A stretch of 34,490 nt of DNA, from assembly GCA_910575725.1 (NCBI GenBank), contig CAJTFE010000046.1, positions 1-34,490 of the forward strand. Direction: 5' to 3'. The notes beneath the pieces are model-generated. The model worked only from the letters and a program-made list of their open reading frames with translations, ran no database searches and had not been told where the DNA came from. Source of the DNA: Clostridia bacterium (GTDB taxonomy: Bacteria > Bacillota > Clostridia > Lachnospirales > Lachnospiraceae). Position numbers and translations under genes: made by a program. This document shows, one piece after another, positions 23,805-32,007 of the stretch. Within the stretch, counting starts at the first letter, position 1. Each line of letters begins with the position of its first letter.

Positions 23805-23983
23805 GTTTCTTCATTTCAAAAACTTACAAGGTAATGTCTGTCGTTACTGGTCACAGACTGAACAGTAACTGTCCGTCCGCTCTGCTGCCCATCCCCGCTG
23901 TTGCTAAAAATCAAAAAATTTTCTGGACTGTTTGGGAGAAGCGCGCTAAAATAGATTACGATTACGTAAGAGGAGCTGCTATT

Positions 23984-24700
23984 ATGATTTATGATAATAA
24001 GAAATGGTTTTTAAAGGGACTGCGTGACGGCATTCCTATTTCTCTTGGATACCTGGCCGTATCCTTTACTCTGGGCATTGCTGCGAAAAATGCCGGCTTT
24101 ACTCCTTTCCAGGCCATGCTCACCAGCCTCACCAACAATGCCTCCGCCGGTCAGTTTGCCGGTTTCACCCTTGTGGCCGCCGGAGCCGGATACCTGGAGC
24201 TGGCTGTCATGGAGCTGGTGGCCAATGCACGGTATCTTCTCATGTCCTGCGCCATGAGCCAGAAGCTGTCCCCGGACACCTCTCTTCTCCACCGGCTTTT
24301 GATCAGCTTTGATGTGACGGACGAGATCTTTGGCGTGTCTATGAGCGTTCCCGGAAAGCTGAATCCCTTCTATACCTATGGACTGATTGCCATCGCCGCT
24401 CCCGGATGGGCTTCGGGCACATATCTGGGCGTGCTTATGGGGAACCTGCTGCCGGCCAATGTGGTACGCGCTCTGAGTGTGGGGCTTTACGGGATGTTCC
24501 TGGCTGTGATTATTCCGCCTGCCAGAAAAAGCAAGGTTCTGGCTGGGGTGATTTTCGCTTCCATGGCGGCCAGCTTCGCCTTCACGAAGCTGCCCCTGAC
24601 TGCGGACTTATCCACTGGTACACGTACCATTTTACTGACGGTGCTCCTTGCCGGGGGCGCAGCTGTCTTATTTCCTGTTAAGGAGGAGCAAAAAGCATGA
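23984..24700 (+). CDS. azlC: AzlC family branched-chain amino-acid exporter, large subunit
   Basis: AzlC with AzlD exports branched-chain amino acids and analogues such as azaleucine. The 238-residue protein has about seven hydrophobic helices and family segments GLRDGIPISLGYLAVSFTLG, TNNASAGQFAGF and SFDVTDEIFG. The start is ATG 23984, preceded by GAGGAG (23970-23975); a longer reading from 23756 lacks a ribosome-binding site and encodes a non-conserved leader. A weak promoter-like TAAAAT at about 23946-23951 lies upstream. The stop overlaps the azlD start in ATGA. Confidence 0.95.
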   Translation: MIYDNKKWFLKGLRDGIPISLGYLAVSFTLGIAAKNAGFTPFQAMLTSLTNNASAGQFAGFTLVAAGAGYLELAVMELVANARYLLMSCAMSQKLSPDTSLLHRLLISFDVTDEIFGVSMSVPGKLNPFYTYGLIAIAAPGWASGTYLGVLMGNLLPANVVRALSVGLYGMFLAVIIPPARKSKVLAGVIFASMAASFAFTKLPLTADLSTGTRTILLTVLLAGGAAVLFPVKEEQKA

Positions 24701-25005
24701 CACACAATATTTATCTCTACATCTTTGTTATGGCGGCCGTTACCTATACGATACGGATGCTTCCGCTGGTGCTCATACGCAAGGAAATTACCAATCCTTT
24801 TATCCGCTCTTTTCTTTTCTACGTGCCTTATGTTACCCTGGCCGTGATGACCTTTCCGGCCATTTTATCCGAGACGGGAAGCCTCTGGTCTGCCTGGGCC
24901 GCGCTGCTGACTGGGATCGTGCTGGCATGGAAGGGGAAGAGCCTTCTGCAGGTGTCGGTCTGCGCCTGCCTGGTGGTGTTTGTGCTGGAGTTGTTTTTAG
25001 TATAA
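24697..25005 (+). CDS. azlD: AzlD family branched-chain amino-acid exporter, small subunit
   Basis: A 102-residue membrane protein with four hydrophobic segments and the AzlD pattern YTIRMLPLVLIRKEI followed by FLFYVPYVTLAVMTFPAIL. It is the obligate partner of AzlC and shares an ATGA overlap with it, which suggests matched synthesis. GGAGGAGC lies just before the start. Confidence 0.94.
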   Translation: MTHNIYLYIFVMAAVTYTIRMLPLVLIRKEITNPFIRSFLFYVPYVTLAVMTFPAILSETGSLWSAWAALLTGIVLAWKGKSLLQVSVCACLVVFVLELFLV

Positions 25006-25025
25006 ACACATACTGGGCGTACCAT

Positions 25026-25059
25026 AAAAAAGGGGGCTGTTGCAAAAGCCATCAGCCCC
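25026..25059 (-). terminator. Terminator of the chemotaxis receptor gene
   Basis: On the minus strand GGGGCTG (25059-25053) pairs with CAGCCCC (25039-25033), followed by a run of T (25031-25026). It lies between convergent azlD and the receptor gene. On the plus strand the same stem has only a poor T tract, so it may terminate azlCD weakly. Confidence 0.8.
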
Positions 25060-25074
25060 ATGAAAAAATACTTT

Positions 25075-26781
25075 TTAAAATGTCTGAGAACCGCCCTTTA
25101 ACTTAAATCTTCCCACAAGGCTCTTCATAAGCTGCGACTGGCTGGACAGTTCTTCGCTTGCGGCCGCGCTTTCTTCCGCAGTCGCAGAATTCGTCTGCAC
25201 GACGCTTGAGATCTGGTCAATTCCCATTGTAATCTGAGAGATAGCTTCGGCCTGATTGCTGCTGGCCTCAGAAATGTTTCCGATAATGCCTGTCATCTCG
25301 TTTACGGCATTTACTGCCTGAAGCAGGGACTGGGCCGTCTCTCCGGCAATCTGTGTCCCGTTTTCTACTGCCTTTAGTGAATTTTCAATCAAAACAGAGG
25401 TGTTATTCGAGGCCTCCGCACTTTTGCTTGCCAGATTGCGGACTTCATCAGCCACCACGGCAAACCCTTTTCCGGCAGTACCTGCCCGGGCGGCTTCCAC
25501 CGCAGCGTTAAGGGCAAGAATGTTGGTCTGGAAAGCGATGTCTTCAATGGTCTTAATGATCTTGCCGATTTCACTGGAGCAGCTGCTGATATCGCCCATC
25601 GCCTGTATCATCTGCTGCATCTTATCATTGCTCATATTCATTTCCGAGCTGACGCTGCCTGCCATTGCATTGGCCTGCCGTGCATTGTCTGCATTCTCAT
25701 TCACCTTATCAGAGATTTCGCTGATCGAAGCGGCCAGTTCCTGCACGGAGCTTGCCTGCTCAGTCGCTCCCTGGGAAAGCGCCTGGGCTCCATTCGATAC
25801 CTGCTCGGATCCGCTTGCAACCTGAGAGGAGCTTTGGCTGATCTGCAGCATCGTGTCGTTGAGCTTCTTTGCAATGCCCCGGAAAGAAATAAGCAGCGGA
25901 TAAAAGCCTCCTGTATATTCTTCCTCACAGACAGAGTCCACCGTAAAATCCCCGGCTGCCATTTTAGCCAGAAATTTATTCTCATCGTCAATAATCACCT
26001 GGAGCTTGCGGATTAATCTGCGTACCTGCTCTGCAAGAACTCCCAGCTCATCCTTAGAGGTATAGGCAATCTCTACATCCAAATCACCCTTTGCCATTTT
26101 GACAGCGGCATCCTCAATTTCGGAAATGGGAAGCTTAATCAGGCGTACAATCACAAATGAGAAGAAGACGCCCACAAGGATTATCGCAATAACAATTGCC
26201 GTCATAAGACCGTTGGAAGTTATGTAAATGGAAGCGCTTTCTTTTGCTGCGGCATCACTGCCCTCTGTATTGTAGGCCACAATTTCCTGAAAGGCGCTGT
26301 TTAAAGAATTGTAAAGGTCTACGCATTCCCCTTCCAGGAGCGCCCGGGCATCCTCTATGCGGCCCTGCTGGGCTAAGGCAATTATTTCTTCATCTGCTTC
26401 CCTGTACTGGGTCCAGAGGTTCATTGCATTATTATAGAAACCAGTTTCCTCCTCATCAATTAACTCCTTGTATGCGGCTAAGAGCGCATCCATATTTCCT
26501 TTTTCCTTCTCAAGATACTGAAGGCTGGATGCCTCTACCTCATCAGAAACTGCCGTGAGATATCCTAATTCATTGAGACGGATGTTCGAAAGCGTATTGG
26601 TCAGTTCCCTTGCCGTATCGATACTGGGAAGCCAGCTTGTTGAAATATCATTTGTCATGTCGTTCATCCGTCCCATAAGAAAAAACGACATACCGCTGAT
26701 AATAAACATGCCAATCAGCGCAACTCCTATGAGGACATAAAGCTTGAATCTGATTCTCAAATTACGTAAGTAGTTAATCAT
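25075..26781 (-). CDS. Methyl-accepting chemotaxis protein
   Basis: A 568-residue transmembrane chemoreceptor. Helices at about 13-36 and 192-214 bracket an extracytoplasmic four-helix-bundle sensor of about 155 residues (4HB_MCP type; it has the helical NELGYLTAVSDEVEAS region). A HAMP domain spans about 212-265, a short second HAMP-like or linker region follows, and the signalling coiled coil has the CheA/CheW-contacting hairpin IEDIAFQTNILALNAAVEAA (412-431) then GKGFAVVADEVRNLA (437-451). The C-terminus ends in GGSQTF, with no CheR/CheB pentapeptide tether. Ligand unknown. AAAGGAGAATGGAG precedes the ATG. It fits the motile lifestyle implied by the flagellin. Confidence 0.95.
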   Translation of the reverse strand: MINYLRNLRIRFKLYVLIGVALIGMFIISGMSFFLMGRMNDMTNDISTSWLPSIDTARELTNTLSNIRLNELGYLTAVSDEVEASSLQYLEKEKGNMDALLAAYKELIDEEETGFYNNAMNLWTQYREADEEIIALAQQGRIEDARALLEGECVDLYNSLNSAFQEIVAYNTEGSDAAAKESASIYITSNGLMTAIVIAIILVGVFFSFVIVRLIKLPISEIEDAAVKMAKGDLDVEIAYTSKDELGVLAEQVRRLIRKLQVIIDDENKFLAKMAAGDFTVDSVCEEEYTGGFYPLLISFRGIAKKLNDTMLQISQSSSQVASGSEQVSNGAQALSQGATEQASSVQELAASISEISDKVNENADNARQANAMAGSVSSEMNMSNDKMQQMIQAMGDISSCSSEIGKIIKTIEDIAFQTNILALNAAVEAARAGTAGKGFAVVADEVRNLASKSAEASNNTSVLIENSLKAVENGTQIAGETAQSLLQAVNAVNEMTGIIGNISEASSNQAEAISQITMGIDQISSVVQTNSATAEESAAASEELSSQSQLMKSLVGRFKLKGGSQTF

Positions 26782-26827
26782 GTCTCCATTCTCCTTTGAT
26801 ATTCTGCTGCTTGTAACTGCTAATTGC

Positions 26828-26859
26828 GGAAAATAATCGCTATTTTCTACTTATTTTCC
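26828..26859. repeat. Inverted repeat between the amidase and chemoreceptor genes
   Basis: GGAAAATAA (26828-26836) is complementary to TTATTTTCC (26851-26859) across a 14-base loop. It lies in the 90-base interval between the amidase stop and the receptor start. It lacks a T tract on either strand, so it is not a standard terminator; it could be an operator of the receptor gene or a weak 3' stem of the amidase transcript. Confidence 0.45.
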
Positions 26860-26871
26860 CCACAGCGTTTT

Positions 26872-27717
26872 TTAATATATCGGCATGTTTTTTCTGTTTG
26901 ATAAGTAAAACGGAAAATCTCCTTCCTTCATTTCATTGGAAATTCCTTCTGCAATTCTCTGTGCCAAACTTTCCTGATAATCGTCATCCAGCAGCTTTTG
27001 ACTCTCAGAATAATTTGAGAGAAATCCCATTTCTACCAAAACAGCGGGCATTTGCGTGTTTCGCAAAACATAATAACCCTCTGTTTTTGCGTACCTCGTT
27101 TCAATATCCTCACTTAGCGAAACTGCGTTGATGATACTTTCTGCATATCCTTTGCTTTCTGTCGCATTTGAATTGTTGTAATAACATTCCAAACCAGCTA
27201 TCTGGGCACCCTTCTCATAATAATTGCAATGAAGACTGATAAAAAAATCTGCATTGGAGGCATTTGCAACGGAAGTACGCTCTGCAAGGCTCATATTTTC
27301 ATCGGAGCTTCTGGTCAGGATAACTTCTATATTGTCATTCTCCAGAATAGCTTTCAGCTTCAGCGCAACCGAAAGGTTAATATCCTTTTCTACTGCCTTG
27401 CCGCTGACAGTACCTCCGTCACTTCCTCCATGCCCTGCATCCACGACAACACAAAACCCCGGGGCATTATTCTCTGCTGAAGCAACAGGAACAACATCGC
27501 TGCCTGCGTTTCTACCTGTGTATATATCCGTGTATTTATTTACCTTTTCATCTTCCTTTGTAAATCTCTCGTATATGTAAAGACATCCGCAAGCCATAAG
27601 TATCATCATTATAATTGGTATCAGTATGACGATTGCCCTCAGCAGATACGCAATCATAAGCCGCTTCATCTTTCTCTTTCTGAGTTTTTTCCTCTTTTGG
27701 TATTGTTTCCTGTTCAT
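26872..27717 (-). CDS. Membrane-anchored N-acetylmuramoyl-L-alanine amidase (Amidase_3)
   Basis: A zinc amidase that cuts the bond between muramic acid and the stem peptide of peptidoglycan. A basic N-terminus (KRKKLRKRKMKR) and one membrane helix (about 21-47) anchor it with the catalytic domain outside. Zinc ligands His96 (VVDAGHGGSDGG), Glu110 and His163 (SLHCN) and the catalytic Glu229 (VLVEMGFLSN) are all present. There is no cell-wall-binding or SH3 domain, so localisation depends on the anchor. It lies 48 bases after the permease/propeller gene on the same strand, with GAGGAA about 11 bases before the ATG, and is probably the last gene of that operon. CwlC, CwlD and LytC belong to this family; it is not assignable to one. 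Confidence 0.9.
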   Translation of the reverse strand: MNRKQYQKRKKLRKRKMKRLMIAYLLRAIVILIPIIMMILMACGCLYIYERFTKEDEKVNKYTDIYTGRNAGSDVVPVASAENNAPGFCVVVDAGHGGSDGGTVSGKAVEKDINLSVALKLKAILENDNIEVILTRSSDENMSLAERTSVANASNADFFISLHCNYYEKGAQIAGLECYYNNSNATESKGYAESIINAVSLSEDIETRYAKTEGYYVLRNTQMPAVLVEMGFLSNYSESQKLLDDDYQESLAQRIAEGISNEMKEGDFPFYLSNRKNMPIY

Positions 27718-27765
27718 TGCCGCATTTGTTCCTCAATCTGGAATAAGTCAACACCCCCACGGAAA

Positions 27766-29775
27766 TCAATGGCTTTTTGGTAAAGCGATTTCCTCACCAC
27801 TTTCTTTTGATAACACATAAATATTTTCTGCATCACAGGTAACAGACATTGCAGGTATATGACTGATCAATTCCTTGTTATTCCCGTCCTTGCCGCAGGA
27901 ATACAAGTCTCCGCCGTCCGTTCTGGAAATATAATAGATTGACTGCTCATCCATGCAGAAATCATATGCAGCTATATTTTCATAAGTGTAAGTTTCATTA
28001 CCGGAAACGTCATATCTTGTTAAAACCCCCTGTTCATTTTTGTAAAAGATGCTTTCCCCATCGAATGAAATATTTCCGTTTACAGGAATGTCGAGCTTTA
28101 CAGTTTTTCCGGTATACCGGTTTACTTTTGTTATGCCGTCACTGCCAATGAAAAACAGGTTATCGTCATTCAGGAAAAAAGCGTGGTGAAAATCCAGGAA
28201 CTTCCATTTATCCCCCGTTTCATAGTCAATGCCCAAAAGAGAACGCCCGGAATTCGTCATCTGCTCAAAGATTGTTTTTTCCTCAAAGGTATTCAGATTC
28301 AGCTCTACAACCGACACTTTCGTTATATTGCTGTTATAGTTTCCCACCCGGTTGACATAGCTTTCCATAACCGATGTGGTGTAATACAGATATGGCGGAC
28401 ACACATAAAACGCACATATTTCTTCTTCATCAGAAAATACCCCAAACATAGGAGAACGTGCTAAAGGATATGTTTCCCCTGTGGAAGTATTTTTGAGAGA
28501 ATAATCAAAATCCCCTGCATCTTGTATGATTTCATATCCCATACAGTCATACCCTGCCGATGAATTATAGACAACGCTTCCCGTTTTTCCACGGCCTGAA
28601 CATCCCGTCACTGCCAATGCCAGGCCAAACATGACAACGAAAGCCGCCCCACGCTTCTTTTGCCCTGATTTCATCAGCCATCTGTTAGAATTGCGCCGTA
28701 AAATCCAGACAACGGCCAAAGTACACAAAAGCACGGATACAAAGAGCAAGGTCAACAGTGTAACCGTACCAATCTCCGCAAAAACAATTTTCTCATCACC
28801 CGTCAGGGCATCGCTCATAACAATATCCCCTGCGAAAAAATCTGTTCCAAGCAGAAACGGCAGCGGCAGAGGCAGACGGTAAATGCCGGTTTTTGATAAG
28901 CCTATATAGGGAATCATCACGGACACCGCACCAGTCAGCAGGGTGACCGCATATTTTTTTGCTAAAACGGAAATAAACATCAGGAGTATCGCAAGAAACA
29001 CACTGCCAAACATCCGGAGCAGCCCTATTGATACATATCCCTCCAGCAGCGACATATCCTTGCTGCTGTCTGCAAAGTAACGAATACTCTGAATCGGATA
29101 ATCCCCATCCGGCAGTCCGTATTTGAACCTGTAAAATCCGTATTCAATAAGCGAAATGCAAAGCGACAGGAAAAGAACGGCCGTGGTAATAATGAGCAGC
29201 TTATACAGAGCGCTTTTTCGCCCCTCCCTTGCAGTCAGGATCAGGGTGTCCATCTGGCAGCTGTACTCAGAACAGAAAACAGGCGTAACAATCAGCAAAA
29301 TGCCAAGGAAGAGAATGAAATTAAGCGTACCTTTGCCAAGAAGCCCCATCCATCCGTTTGTCCGGAGAAAACAGCGGTTCCCCGCATTTTCGCAGATATA
29401 GAGATATTGCTGATAGATAACCTCAAATCCATTTTGACGCTCCAGAACCTTCTCTATTTCCCGGCTCTCTTTTTTATATTCACTTTCACTGATCTTCCCG
29501 TCATAGTAGTTCTCCAAAAGGCTGTTCTGCCTCTCCTTCGCTTTTGCAATCCGCTCCGCCTCCTGCTCCAGATAAAGGGAAGATTCCTCGGTGCAGTATC
29601 CGTTTACCTTTTCCAGATACCAGTCATATTCATTTTTATACTGCTCCATCGCTATGTCTACAGGGTTGTCGGACAAGGCAAGCCAGACCGTGCCAAAAAG
29701 CAGGACAAGGGCAATATAGAACAGCCCCCTTTGCCAGAGCATAATCTTTTTTACTTCGTACATAAATCCAGACAT
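27766..29775 (-). CDS. ABC-2 type permease fused to a lipoprotein-like signal and C-terminal beta-propeller-like domain
   Basis: The 669-residue product has two halves. Residues 1-360 are a membrane permease with helices at about 18-34, 148-170, 192-212, 250-272, 276-293 and 335-360, and an extracellular loop of over 100 residues after helix 1, as in ABC-2 subunits. Residues 368-392 read MKSGQKKRGAAFVVMFGLAL then AVTGC, which matches a complete lipoprotein signal with lipobox cysteine 392. The remaining 275 residues form strand repeats such as IYYISRTDGGDLYSCGKDGN and resemble DUF5050/WD40-like propellers. The positive-inside rule puts the propeller outside. No Shine-Dalgarno precedes the internal ATG (28674), so a fusion rather than two genes is favoured. 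AGGAGG precedes the first ATG. Confidence 0.85.
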   Translation of the reverse strand: MSGFMYEVKKIMLWQRGLFYIALVLLFGTVWLALSDNPVDIAMEQYKNEYDWYLEKVNGYCTEESSLYLEQEAERIAKAKERQNSLLENYYDGKISESEYKKESREIEKVLERQNGFEVIYQQYLYICENAGNRCFLRTNGWMGLLGKGTLNFILFLGILLIVTPVFCSEYSCQMDTLILTAREGRKSALYKLLIITTAVLFLSLCISLIEYGFYRFKYGLPDGDYPIQSIRYFADSSKDMSLLEGYVSIGLLRMFGSVFLAILLMFISVLAKKYAVTLLTGAVSVMIPYIGLSKTGIYRLPLPLPFLLGTDFFAGDIVMSDALTGDEKIVFAEIGTVTLLTLLFVSVLLCTLAVVWILRRNSNRWLMKSGQKKRGAAFVVMFGLALAVTGCSGRGKTGSVVYNSSAGYDCMGYEIIQDAGDFDYSLKNTSTGETYPLARSPMFGVFSDEEEICAFYVCPPYLYYTTSVMESYVNRVGNYNSNITKVSVVELNLNTFEEKTIFEQMTNSGRSLLGIDYETGDKWKFLDFHHAFFLNDDNLFFIGSDGITKVNRYTGKTVKLDIPVNGNISFDGESIFYKNEQGVLTRYDVSGNETYTYENIAAYDFCMDEQSIYYISRTDGGDLYSCGKDGNNKELISHIPAMSVTCDAENIYVLSKESGEEIALPKSH

Positions 29776-29816
29776 TTTATCCTCCTATTTAAAGTCGCTG
29801 CGCGACAGCACTAAAG

Positions 29817-29909
29817 GGTAAAGTCACTTCGGCGCATATTTAATGAGAGGAACTTTCATTCGAAAGGGCACTCATGAAAGTTCCTCTCGTGCGCCTTTGC
29901 GACTTTACC
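29817..29909. repeat. 93-bp imperfect palindrome overlapping the 3' end of the permease gene
   Basis: The core arms GAGAGGAACTTTCAT (29845-29859) and ATGAAAGTTCCTCTC (29874-29888) are perfectly complementary over 15 bp with a 14-base loop. Outer arms 29817-29837 and 29889-29909 match at 16 of 21 positions (both contain GGTAAAGTC or its complement). One strand has a 7-base bulge (29838-29844) that includes the permease stop codon. A further partial copy, TTTAAAGTCGC, lies at 29788-29798. The size and layout suggest a small palindromic mobile repeat or a strong mRNA hairpin between two cistrons. It supplies about 22 C-terminal codons of the permease. Confidence 0.8.
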
Positions 29910-31120
29910 ATCCAGCAGAAAATATAAGAGTTCCTTTTAGAAAGCATCATCATTGCCGTTATGGAAACCACCCCTGCGGATATGGCAAAAATAATTGCTG
30001 CCTGGAAGCTCTGTACCGGATATCCTGCAAAATCAATAAACTCGGTCTTGCCAAATAGTATGCGGTTAGCAAGCAGCGAATATGGGTTTATAATCTTGAG
30101 CCAGGTATTACTGAAACAGCTCTGCGACGCACCTGTAATAATAAAACACAGGGCTGCTCCGAAATCAGCGACAAACGGAACAAGGACACTGTGCCCAAAC
30201 AAGGAAATCAATAGAAACACCATGCTTATCGTCCATACGCCCACTGCCTTTGTCACTGCGGACAGAATCGCATATTGCCATAAATTACAGTTTACCGCAG
30301 CCGTGCTGAAATTGCTGACAGCATACAGCGGAAGATTTCCTCCTTCCGCCGTTCCGAAGAAATACACAAAGCCAATATAATCCACAACAGAAAACCATAT
30401 GGCCACACTGATTACAAACAAAGAAGCCGCAGTAATTTTAGCAAATGTGGTCTTTTTACCGCCGCCCGGATTTGTCAACAGCAGCATATCCATCTGTGTT
30501 TCCTTTTCGCAGACAAAGGTACTGACAACCCCGTACAGACAAAGAAATAAAACCAATATGACCGAAAAATCATAGTTCAGATAATAGTTATACATCTCCT
30601 CATAGGCAAAGTCTTTTATGCTCCGCCCTGAATAAAGGTGATAGATCACACTGTTTTTACGTACTTCTACAGTCTGCCCCCGTTCTTTGTAAACAGCGGC
30701 ATTTTCCTTTGCCCTCTCTGCCACTTGAAGGGCATAAGTCTGATAATGATAGAAATATTCCATAGGCTCCACATAGTATTTTTCCAAGATATTCCGGTCA
30801 CTGTATATATTCCCCGTCATCATATCCGGATTGTCTTTGGCTGTGCTTGCTGTCATATCAGCCGTAGCGTCTGCTAACGGCTGATATATGGAAAGAAGAT
30901 GATTGATTTTTTCAGCAGTGATCTCCCCTCTGTAATCCTCATAAAGCTGCCAATACACGCTGTTCCAGCTGCGGCTGTCATTTCCGTCCGCCAGGTAGGA
31001 ATACGAGTGGAATTCGCTGTTTATTTTGAACAGGTTTATTACACTGAACAATAGGAATACAACAAGTATTGACCGCTTGCAGAATAATTTGTAAAATTCA
31101 TATTTGATTAAGCGTGTCAT
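29840..31120 (-). CDS. ABC-2 type permease
   Basis: A 426-residue polytopic membrane protein with one helix near residues 18-32, a large extracytoplasmic loop of about 150 residues (33-185), and five to six further helices to about residue 400. It begins MTRLIKYEFYKLFCKRSILV, typical of ABC-2 permeases encoded beside an ATPase, and has FVCEKETQMDMLLLTNPGG, similar to VFCSEYSCQMDTLILTA of the next gene product, so the two permeases are paralogous partners. The last 22 residues (VKSQRRTRGTFMSALSNE then SSSH) are encoded by a palindromic repeat and are probably not part of the conserved protein. The start follows GGGAGAG. It begins 17 bases after the ATPase stop. Confidence 0.88.
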   Translation of the reverse strand: MTRLIKYEFYKLFCKRSILVVFLLFSVINLFKINSEFHSYSYLADGNDSRSWNSVYWQLYEDYRGEITAEKINHLLSIYQPLADATADMTASTAKDNPDMMTGNIYSDRNILEKYYVEPMEYFYHYQTYALQVAERAKENAAVYKERGQTVEVRKNSVIYHLYSGRSIKDFAYEEMYNYYLNYDFSVILVLFLCLYGVVSTFVCEKETQMDMLLLTNPGGGKKTTFAKITAASLFVISVAIWFSVVDYIGFVYFFGTAEGGNLPLYAVSNFSTAAVNCNLWQYAILSAVTKAVGVWTISMVFLLISLFGHSVLVPFVADFGAALCFIITGASQSCFSNTWLKIINPYSLLANRILFGKTEFIDFAGYPVQSFQAAIIFAISAGVVSITAMMMLSKRNSYIFCWMVKSQRRTRGTFMSALSNESSSH

Positions 31121-31137
31121 ACGATCTCTCCCTTAAC

Positions 31138-32001
31138 TCATTGCCCACGGAAATAATACAGAAATACATCTTCCAGATTAGGGGAAACCTTTACTACGTC
31201 TGAAGCAGGCAGCATATCGCTTACGATTCTTACCAAAAAGCGTTCCCCCTGCTGTTTCATATTGCTGACATAATATTCGCTTCCAAGTCTGGCGGCGTCT
31301 TCCCCGTTTACTGTCACCTCCCACACTTTCCCATAGATATTCTGTTCTAATGTGTCGGTAGTTCCCTGGGTTATTAAGGAGCCTTCCTTTAAGATCATAA
31401 TCTCCTTTGCGATACACTCCACATCGGAAACGATATGGGTGGCCAGCAAAACTGTCCGTCCCTGTGCGAATTTTGAGATCAAGTTGCGGAAACGGATACG
31501 TTCACTGGGATCAAGCCCTGCTGTCGGCTCATCCAAAATAAGAATTTCAGGATCGCCCAGCATCGCCTGGACAATGCCGACCCTCTGCCGCATACCGCCG
31601 GAAAGAGCGCCAATCTTTTTCTCTTTCGCATCTGAAAGATTGACAATGCTAAGAAGCTCCAAAGCTCGTTTTTTCCCCTGTTCGTCAGGGATTCCTTTCA
31701 GTGCGCACATATACAGCAGAAAATCCATTACAGTAAAATCCCGGTAGAAGACAGGATATTGCGGCATATATCCGATTTTTGACAGGAAGTCCTTACCCAA
31801 AGTTCCTGCATCCTGTCCATCAATCAAAACCGTTCCGCCATCGCTTCCCAAAATACCCACAAGTATATTGATCAGTGTCGTCTTTCCCGCACCGTTAGCG
31901 CCCAAAAGCCCATAGACACCCTCCGTAAGTTCCGTAGTGAAATCCTTCAGGGCATACTTGCCCTTATACTGCTTTGAAACATTTCGTAATGATATTTTCA
32001 T
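31138..32001 (-). CDS. ABC transporter ATP-binding protein
   Basis: The 287-residue ATPase energises the two permeases that follow. It has Walker A GANGAGKTT (34-42), Q-loop Gln81 in MPQYP, signature LSGGMRQR (133-140), Walker B LILDEPT with catalytic Glu158, and switch His189 in LLATHIVSD. This is the subfamily that serves ABC-2 exporters for antibiotics, lipids or peptides, rather than importers. The C-terminal 80 residues (after 205) form the non-catalytic extension seen in that group. It begins 6 bases after the propeller lipoprotein stop, with GGGGTGAT as ribosome-binding site, so the genes are tightly coupled. Confidence 0.95.
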   Translation of the reverse strand: MKISLRNVSKQYKGKYALKDFTTELTEGVYGLLGANGAGKTTLINILVGILGSDGGTVLIDGQDAGTLGKDFLSKIGYMPQYPVFYRDFTVMDFLLYMCALKGIPDEQGKKRALELLSIVNLSDAKEKKIGALSGGMRQRVGIVQAMLGDPEILILDEPTAGLDPSERIRFRNLISKFAQGRTVLLATHIVSDVECIAKEIMILKEGSLITQGTTDTLEQNIYGKVWEVTVNGEDAARLGSEYYVSNMKQQGERFLVRIVSDMLPASDVVKVSPNLEDVFLYYFRGQ

Positions 32002-32007
32002 AGGGAA

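Noticed and set aside
26760..26860. Flagellar sigma-factor (SigD) promoter for the chemoreceptor
   Set aside because: A GCGATTA-like -10 can be drawn, but only with a poor GAAA -35 and imperfect -10. It does not rise above chance in AT-rich DNA.
28600..28674. Separate lipoprotein gene starting at Met368 of the fused permease
   Set aside because: No Shine-Dalgarno precedes the internal ATG and the frame is continuous, so one fused gene is the simpler reading. The possibility is reported as a finding.
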